A DNA stretch of 64,000 nt from Chitinophaga sp. Ak27 (lineage in GTDB: Bacteria; Bacteroidota; Bacteroidia; Chitinophagales; Chitinophagaceae), in assembly GCF_012726295.1 (NCBI RefSeq), contig NZ_JABAOB010000009.1, forward strand, positions 1 to 64,000, given 5' to 3'. Below are positions 56,855 to 64,000 of this stretch, one piece after another. A model generated the notes under the pieces. That model was not told where the DNA came from, made no database searches, and saw only the letters and a program-made list of their open reading frames with translations. Position 1 is the stretch's first letter, and each line of letters starts with the position of its first letter. Both the position numbers and the translations under genes were made by a program.

Positions 56855-57694
56855 TTAAAGTAAGTATGTTTTACGGTATTGACTGGGTGTTTGCTGCTTT
56901 ACTTCCGTGAATTGTTTACTGAAATGTGCCCAGCTTTTATAGCCACTTTCATAGCAAATATCCAATATTGGCTGGTTACCGGAAGTAAGCAATTTGCAGG
57001 CATGACTTATCCGCAGGTCTCTCAGGAAATCAAAATAGGTTTTTTTGATATTCTTCTTAAAAAAGCGGCAGAAGTTAGGTATACTCATGTTAGCGATGGC
57101 TGCCACCTGCTTCAGAGTAACTTTTTCCTGGTAGTGTTTAAAAGAGAAATCGATGACTTTTTCGATGACGGGATTTACCACGTTGCTGGTATCGGTAAAA
57201 TCTTCCGTGAGTATTTTATATTGTTTGGAAAGGCCTATTTTTTGAAGGCACTGCAATAGTAGCATGAGTTTTTCAAATCCTTTTTTGTGATGCATCAGTT
57301 GCATACTTTCCATTACCTCTTTTTTCAGGTTTTTTTCCAGTTGTATCCCATTGTTTTTTTGCAGTAAGGATTGTATTGCCTTCATTTCGGCCATCTGTAG
57401 CAGTCCCTCTCCCCAGCAATCATTGGTGAAATGAACCACCAGGGCGGCGCCTGTCATTTTAGGGTGATTTTTCCTGAACCAATGCGGCAGGTTGCCGGCC
57501 AGGAAAAACAGGTCGTTAACGGAATAATCACATACATAATCTCCTATCATAGCGGTGCCGTGCCCCTTCAGAATTAGGATCAGCTCATACTCAACATGCT
57601 TATGCCAGTTGGTTTCAAACTGCGGTGTTTGATAAACCCGGCAGGCAAAGCTCTGGCTGGCATCATTGGTGATTTTTTGAAGAATTGTTTTCAT
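56855..57694 (-). CDS. AraC-family transcriptional regulator, cupin type
   Basis: A 279-residue regulator. Residues about 20-100 form a cupin-like sensor (QTPQFETNWHKHVEYELILILKGHGTAMIG, then FFLAGNLPHWFRK). The C-terminal AraC domain (about 180-279) has two helix-turn-helices: VTLKQVAAIANMSIPNFCRFFKK and PILDICYESGYKSWAHFSKQF, ending TPSQYRKTYLL. It is divergent from xylose isomerase across 140 bp that contain two palindromes. It therefore probably controls xylA and perhaps the GH43 and esterase genes, with xylose or a derivative as inducer; this is an inference from gene order. Confidence 0.88.
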   Translation of the reverse strand: MKTILQKITNDASQSFACRVYQTPQFETNWHKHVEYELILILKGHGTAMIGDYVCDYSVNDLFFLAGNLPHWFRKNHPKMTGAALVVHFTNDCWGEGLLQMAEMKAIQSLLQKNNGIQLEKNLKKEVMESMQLMHHKKGFEKLMLLLQCLQKIGLSKQYKILTEDFTDTSNVVNPVIEKVIDFSFKHYQEKVTLKQVAAIANMSIPNFCRFFKKNIKKTYFDFLRDLRISHACKLLTSGNQPILDICYESGYKSWAHFSKQFTEVKQQTPSQYRKTYLL

Positions 57695-57834
57695 TTTCCC
57701 GGCAGATAGCTCATTTTATCATATAAAATGGTAAATATCACTCATTATTGATAAGATAGCATATTTTATTTCAAAAATAGCGGTTGCCAACTTTTTAAAT
57801 TCAGGCAATATTTGCCTAAAAATAAATCACGTAT
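57695..57834. promoter_or_regulatory. Divergent araC/xylA control region
   Basis: Two exact palindromes occur in 140 bp. CATTTTAT-CAT-ATAAAATG spans 57712-57730, near the regulator start. AGGCAA-TAT-TTGCCT spans 57803-57817, 18 bp before the xylA ATG. The second overlaps a -7-like TATTTG, with a TTG at 57784 at about the -33 distance, so a protein bound there would cover the xylA promoter. A further partial match to the first palindrome (CATATTTTAT) occurs near 57761. Confidence 0.6.
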
Positions 57835-59163
57835 ATGAAAATAGTTACCGGAAAGAAGGAGTTTTTTAGCGGCATTCCCGCTATTCAGTATGAAGGTCCA
57901 CGTACAGACAATCCCCTGGCTTATCGCTGGTATGATGAAAACAAAGTAGTAGCAGGCAAGTCTATGAAAGAGTGGTTGCGTTTTGCGGTTGCTTACTGGC
58001 ATTCTTTTAATGGCACCGGCGCTGATCCTTTTGGCGAAGCTACACACCTGTTTGAGTGGGATAAAAATGCTGATCCGGTTGAGCGGGCAAAAGACAAAGC
58101 AGATGCTGCTTTTGAAATGATCACCAAGCTTGGTCTGCCTTATTATTGCTTCCACGATGTTGACGTAGTGGATTATACCAATAACATTGAGGAAAACGAA
58201 AAGCGCCTGCAAACGCTGACGCAATACCTGAAACAGAAGCAGGAAGAAAGCGGTGTTAAATTATTATGGGGTACTGCCAACCTGTTCAGTCATCGCCGCT
58301 ATATGAATGGTGCAGCCACCAACCCGGATTTTCATGTACTGACCCATGCAGCCGCCCAGGTGAAAGCAGCCCTCGACGCTACGATAGCCCTGGGAGGAGA
58401 AAATTATGTGTTCTGGGGCGGCCGCGAAGGATACATGAGTCTTTTGAATACCAATATGAAGCGGGAGAAAGAGCACCTGGCCAGGTTCCTGCAGGCATCA
58501 AGAGATTATGCGCGGAAGAATGGCTTTACCGGCACTTTCTTTATCGAACCGAAACCTTGTGAGCCTACCAAGCATCAGTATGACTATGATGCGGAAACGG
58601 TGATCGGCTTCCTCCGTCAATACGATCTGTTGAATGACTTTAAGCTCAACCTCGAGGTGAACCATGCTACTTTAGCAGGACATACCTTCCAGCACGAACT
58701 GCAGGTAGCAATTGATGCCGGTTTGCTGGGAAGCATTGATGCCAACAGGGGAGACTACCAGAATGGCTGGGATACCGACCAGTTCCCTACCAACCTCAAT
58801 GAACTTACCGAAGCCATGTTGATTATCCTGGAAGGCGGTGGCTTTAAAGGAGGCGGTATTAACTTCGATGCAAAGATCAGGAGAAATTCCACCGATCCGG
58901 CCGATCTCTTCTACGCTCATATCGGTGGGGTAGACAGTTTCGCACGTGCCCTTATCACCGCAGATGCCATCCTGGAGAAAAGTGCTTATAGAAAAATCCG
59001 CCAGGACCGCTACGCGTCTTTCGATGGGGAAGCTGCAAAAACTTTTGAAGCCGGACAGGCTACCCTGGAAAGCTTGCGCGCATATGCGGTGGCTCATGGA
59101 GAGCCTGCAGTAACGAGCGGCAGACAAGAGTACATTGAAAATATCATCAATAATTACCTGTAA
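57835..59163 (+). CDS. xylA: Xylose isomerase
   Basis: A 442-residue cytoplasmic enzyme that interconverts D-xylose and D-xylulose (and glucose and fructose), metal dependent. The sequence starts [21 protein letters not shown] and shows [11 protein letters not shown] (catalytic His), [34 protein letters not shown] with metal ligands, [21 protein letters not shown] and [16 protein letters not shown], all hallmarks of the class II (about 440-residue) family. No xylulokinase gene is seen nearby; it may lie elsewhere. A strong terminator follows, so the gene is monocistronic under the divergent AraC regulator. Xylose from xyloglucan or arabinoxylan is the expected source. Confidence 0.97.
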   Translation: MKIVTGKKEFFSGIPAIQYEGPRTDNPLAYRWYDENKVVAGKSMKEWLRFAVAYWHSFNGTGADPFGEATHLFEWDKNADPVERAKDKADAAFEMITKLGLPYYCFHDVDVVDYTNNIEENEKRLQTLTQYLKQKQEESGVKLLWGTANLFSHRRYMNGAATNPDFHVLTHAAAQVKAALDATIALGGENYVFWGGREGYMSLLNTNMKREKEHLARFLQASRDYARKNGFTGTFFIEPKPCEPTKHQYDYDAETVIGFLRQYDLLNDFKLNLEVNHATLAGHTFQHELQVAIDAGLLGSIDANRGDYQNGWDTDQFPTNLNELTEAMLIILEGGGFKGGGINFDAKIRRNSTDPADLFYAHIGGVDSFARALITADAILEKSAYRKIRQDRYASFDGEAAKTFEAGQATLESLRAYAVAHGEPAVTSGRQEYIENIINNYL

Positions 59164-59186
59164 AATCTTATCATAAAACGATCGTC

Positions 59187-59220
59187 AACTCCGCCGGTAT
59201 TTAACTGGCGGAGTTTTTTT
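59187..59220 (+). terminator. Rho-independent terminator of xylA
   Basis: AACTCCGCC (59187-59195) and GGCGGAGTT (59207-59215) pair perfectly; the transcript then runs into seven Ts. It lies 24 bp behind the xylA stop codon and separates xylA from the GH43 gene. Confidence 0.88.
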
Positions 59221-59328
59221 GTGCTGTATATGGCCGCGGCAGAACATTTTTACTCCTCATTTCAACATTTGTGGCAGTTGGTTGAGTGGAAGGCTGATTA
59301 CTTTGCATGCACAAAAAATATTTGCCAG

Positions 59329-61323
59329 ATGTTTTTAAGAGTATTGATTCTTGTCGTTGCAGGTTTCACTTTGACGATACAAAACGGGCTTGCCCAGCAA
59401 AGTAGCGCTGCGTCATCATTTAATTCATCGCCGGAAGAGGAAGCGGCGGCTGCCCATTTTTATACCTCGGTTGCTACTTATGTGAACCCGGTTTTGCCTG
59501 GCGACCACCCAGATCCTACGTTGTTGAAGGTAGGAAACGATTTTTATCATTGTGGCTCTTCTTTCCATTTTAATCCCTATCTCCCCATTTATCATTCTAC
59601 CGACCTGGTACATTGGAAAGTGATTGGCCGTGTATTGTCACCGGCAAGTACCAATATAGTAACAGACCGCCCTGGTGCTGGCGTTTGGCAGGGGGCCATC
59701 ACTTATTTTTATGGCGTTTATTGGATTTATTTTTCCTCACACGGCCAATGGTTTTCGAAGGCGTCATCTCCGGCAGGGCCATGGTCTGCTCCCACACAGG
59801 TAAAGGAGAATGCACAGACGGGACCACTCGGCTATGACAACTCCATTTTTGTAGATGATGATGGTAAGCCTTATATGGTGATAAAAAACGGGCAAAAGGT
59901 AAACAGGCTGCAGGCACTCGGACAGGATGGACAGCTCACCGACTCGGTGATCAACCTGGATTGGGTGAATGCGAAATTGCAGTACAGCTGGGCAGAAGGA
60001 CCGGTAATGTGTAAGCGGAATGGCTACTATTATTATTTTCCTGCCGGTGACGTATCGGGCGGCCAGTATGTTTTGCGAACAAAGGAGTTAACAGCCGATT
60101 CCTCCAAATGGGAACGGCTGGGCGATTTTTTCCAACCTATTACAGACCCCAACAACAGGTTCCCGCGTCCCAATCATATTGCTGCGCCCGTACGGCTGGC
60201 AGATGGTACCTGGTGGACCATCGGGCAGAGTTATGAAAAGCATGGTAATGATGACTGGTCTGGTATGGGACGGCAAACATCACTTTACCGGGTATTGTGG
60301 GAAGGCGACCGCCCCTGGGGAGCAGCACCGGTTAGTAGCCCTGTACTGAAGCCAGCACTGGATAATAATAACACCCCCTGGCGCAGTGTATATACAGATC
60401 GTTTTGACACCGACAGCCTGGGCCCCTGGTGGCATTTTCTAACAAAACCTGCAGCCGCAGCGTATTCGTTGTCGCAACGCAAAGGATGGATCCGCTTATC
60501 CCCGGATACAGGGCGAATACACCTGCTGCAAAAGGAAACAGATCATTATTATGCTGCCGTCACGCAGTTGCAGATGAGTAACAGTAATGCCGAAGCGCAG
60601 GGAGGTATCTATCTTACTAATGGGAAGCAGAGCGTGGTGGCCCGCCTTTATTATACTTCCGGGAAAAATCCACGTATTGTATTTCAATTAGATACCGCCC
60701 TGAGAGAATTGCCTTACCCCAACAGGAAAGATGTTTGGCTAAAACTGCAAAGGGTTGAACACCTGTTAACCGGCTTCTATAGTACAGATGGTAAAAGCTG
60801 GCAACAGGTGGGCGCGCCGGTGAGTGCCGTGCCCATCGACAAAGCGCAACCCGATTTTAACAGCTGGGTGGGCACCAGTATCGGGCTGTTTGCAGAAAGA
60901 GGCCCGGTTGACTTCCACTTTTTTGTTTGTAAAGATGGATTCTCTCCACTGCCGGCTATAGGAAGCAACAATTATTATGGTATCAGCAAAATAAAACGAG
61001 GGGAGGGTATGGGCGTTAGTAATACTTCCGTACACGGTGGATGGCTGATGATATCAGGAGTGGATTTTGGAGCTGCCGGCGAAGCAAAGACAGTCGAAAT
61101 AGCGGGCCATGCTACCCAGGGTGGCCAGTTGGAACTGCTGACAGACGACCTGGAGAAAGGCAGGCAGATTGCAGTGGTGCAGGTGAAGCCTGGTGGGCGC
61201 CTCTTGCACACTGCCAGTTTGAGCCCGGTATCTGGTCAACATGATCTTTTTATCCGGTTCCCTGGAAAAGCTCCCGGAGATATTATCATAGAAAGCGTTC
61301 GGCTCTTAAGACGAGAAAAATAG
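59329..61323 (+). CDS. GH43 family beta-xylosidase / alpha-L-arabinofuranosidase
   Basis: A 664-residue secreted glycosidase. ATG 59329 is used, because MFLRVLILVVAGFTLTIQNGLAQ is the signal peptide; an alternative GTG at 59221 lies inside the xylA terminator. The five-bladed propeller (about 48-337) has Asp62 as base (HPDPT), Asp170 as pKa modulator (GYDNSIF) and Glu223 as acid (WAEGP). The second domain (about 355-537) is a concanavalin-like GH43 C-terminal module (CBM91-type), and a final beta-sandwich (about 545-664) is CBM6-like. Such enzymes release xylose or arabinose from xylan or arabinan side chains. It stands between xylA and the esterase gene, fitting a pentose-handling block. Confidence 0.9.
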   Translation: MFLRVLILVVAGFTLTIQNGLAQQSSAASSFNSSPEEEAAAAHFYTSVATYVNPVLPGDHPDPTLLKVGNDFYHCGSSFHFNPYLPIYHSTDLVHWKVIGRVLSPASTNIVTDRPGAGVWQGAITYFYGVYWIYFSSHGQWFSKASSPAGPWSAPTQVKENAQTGPLGYDNSIFVDDDGKPYMVIKNGQKVNRLQALGQDGQLTDSVINLDWVNAKLQYSWAEGPVMCKRNGYYYYFPAGDVSGGQYVLRTKELTADSSKWERLGDFFQPITDPNNRFPRPNHIAAPVRLADGTWWTIGQSYEKHGNDDWSGMGRQTSLYRVLWEGDRPWGAAPVSSPVLKPALDNNNTPWRSVYTDRFDTDSLGPWWHFLTKPAAAAYSLSQRKGWIRLSPDTGRIHLLQKETDHYYAAVTQLQMSNSNAEAQGGIYLTNGKQSVVARLYYTSGKNPRIVFQLDTALRELPYPNRKDVWLKLQRVEHLLTGFYSTDGKSWQQVGAPVSAVPIDKAQPDFNSWVGTSIGLFAERGPVDFHFFVCKDGFSPLPAIGSNNYYGISKIKRGEGMGVSNTSVHGGWLMISGVDFGAAGEAKTVEIAGHATQGGQLELLTDDLEKGRQIAVVQVKPGGRLLHTASLSPVSGQHDLFIRFPGKAPGDIIIESVRLLRREK

Positions 61324-61416
61324 CAGGTCGCCCTGGTGGCGAGTTCCTGTAATTATATTAACTGTTTAATTGACATTTATTATTTTACAGCATAACCGGT
61401 TAACAAATTTCTATAA

Positions 61417-63339
<1,923 letters not shown>

Positions 63340-63755
63340 ATGCCCTGCTGTTTATTAACAAGGCTGTTAAACGCCGGAAGATAAGGGGTTTGCAGCCTTT
63401 TTAGACATTATTGCTATCCTTTTGGAGATTAGTGCCATTGATATATACTTCCCTATTGTAGATTCGATTCATGTTTTTTGTTCCAATATCTTGTCACCCT
63501 TCTTCAATTATTACGTTATGAAAAAATGCGCTACTTAAAACGCTCAATGATTACTTATGAAATTTCAATGCGTCTGGGTCACCACGTCCCGTTACAACCA
63601 CTTTCAGTTTCATCCTTAACCAGGTAGTATCAGCATCGCTATAGCGATACTTTCTTTTTATCGCATTGTGATTGTTTATGCCGGTATTCCGGCGCGATGG
63701 CCTTTTACAGGCTGTCAGCACCCTTATTGCCCTAACATTAAATTTTTTGAATTCC
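63340..63755 (+). promoter_or_regulatory. Region between esterase and the terminal SusC-like gene
   Basis: 416 bp with no gene. The esterase terminator is at 63360-63402. Directly after it, TTTTTAGACATTATTGCTAT (63398-63417) resembles TTTAGACAAAAATTACTAT in the hybrid-sensor repeat block, a possible regulator site. The promoter of the next gene must lie in 63420-63750. A 68-codon minus-strand ORF there (63551-63757) is not convincing. Confidence 0.4.
63360..63402 (+). terminator. Terminator of the GH43-esterase unit
   Basis: AAGGCTG (63360-63366) pairs with CAGCCTT (63393-63399); the inner bases AAAC and GTTT extend the stem after a bulge. A run of five Ts (63398-63402) follows. It starts 20 bp behind the esterase stop codon. 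Confidence 0.7.
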
Positions 63756-64000
63756 ATGTTTAAAATGATTCTTTCGCAGATGTCATGGAAATGGCTGGTA
63801 ATGACGGCGTTTATACTGTCGGCATTACCCGGTTATTTGCCGTTACAGGCCCAGGACGCAGGTCTCGTCCGGGGTGTAGTGCTGGATGAAAAAAAGACGC
63901 CCATCCCGGGTATAACAGTACTGGTAAAAGATACGAAGGTAAGTACCAGTACAGATGGGGATGGTAAGTTCGCCATTCATGTTCCGCCCGGCAAACAGGT
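63756..64000 (+). CDS. Start of a SusC-like TonB-dependent receptor (cut by window edge)
   Basis: An open frame from ATG 63756 to the end, 81 codons, with no stop. It begins MFKMILSQMSWKWLVMTAFI, a signal peptide ending QAQ, then GLVRGVVLDEKKTPIPGITV and STDGDGKFAIHVPPGKQV, the opening of a CarboxypepD_reg-like domain as found at the N-terminus of SusC proteins. It was too incomplete to be listed as a closed ORF. Most likely it opens a further SusC/D operon to the right, behind the pentose-related genes. Several ATGs near the start make the exact initiation uncertain. Confidence 0.75.
   Translation, partial: MFKMILSQMSWKWLVMTAFILSALPGYLPLQAQDAGLVRGVVLDEKKTPIPGITVLVKDTKVSTSTDGDGKFAIHVPPGKQ

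Noticed and set aside
57766-58224. 152-codon minus-strand ORF over the start of xylA
   Set aside because: Overlaps the promoter and N-terminus of a certain gene and shows no domain.

Overview
The window looks like a chromosomal segment of a Bacteroidota species, most likely a Chitinophagaceae member close to Chitinophaga; this is inferred from content, not from a marker gene. The signs are several SusC/SusD pairs, a hybrid two-component system, type IX secretion (T9SS) C-terminal sorting domains, DUF4249 beside a TonB-dependent receptor, LytS/LytR-type signalling, AT-rich intergenic regions and few Shine-Dalgarno sites. No tRNA, rRNA, CRISPR array, transposase or integrase was recognised.

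Layout. (1) 1-4360, small accessory genes: two tandem paralogous secreted proteins on the minus strand, a decayed ORF, an NmrA-type oxidoreductase, a SnoaL-like protein, and an AraC regulator interrupted by an in-frame TAG. An upstream element is shared by the oxidoreductase and the regulator. (2) 4971-9368, one very large secreted BNR/PKD/Ig-like protein with a T9SS signal, ending at a 27-bp perfect hairpin. (3) 9471-14654, a DUF4249 lipoprotein and TonB receptor pair divergent from a LytS/LytR pair; the shared intergenic region holds a 21-bp-spaced direct repeat. (4) 14779-53173, a large polysaccharide utilization locus with two arms diverging from 36609-37195. The minus arm reads GH95, SusC, SusD, SusC, SusD, CHRD lipoprotein, two alginate-lyase-superfamily proteins, and an SGNH acetylesterase. 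The plus arm reads hybrid two-component sensor, SusC, SusD, TIG lipoprotein, GH28-like, GH97, and a third alginate-lyase-superfamily protein. (5) 53227-64000, a GH74 xyloglucanase, an AraC regulator divergent from xylose isomerase, a GH43 enzyme, a two-headed CE1-type esterase, and the start of another SusC-like gene cut by the window edge.

Working model (inference). The genes fit degradation of a decorated plant cell-wall glycan. GH74 would cut a xyloglucan-like backbone. GH95 would remove fucose or L-galactose, and the SGNH and CE1 esterases acyl groups. GH97 and GH43 would trim side chains. Three lyase-fold proteins and the GH28-like helix protein would act on uronic-acid-containing polymers. 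SusC/D complexes import the products, and xylose isomerase channels xylose to xylulose. The hybrid sensor at the divergence point probably controls both arms. No single gene here is clearly a new system. The most interesting signals are the duplicated regulatory region with a relic start codon beside the hybrid sensor, the direct repeat in front of the LytS/LytR genes, the GH97 variant active site, and the very large multimodular lyase-like protein.
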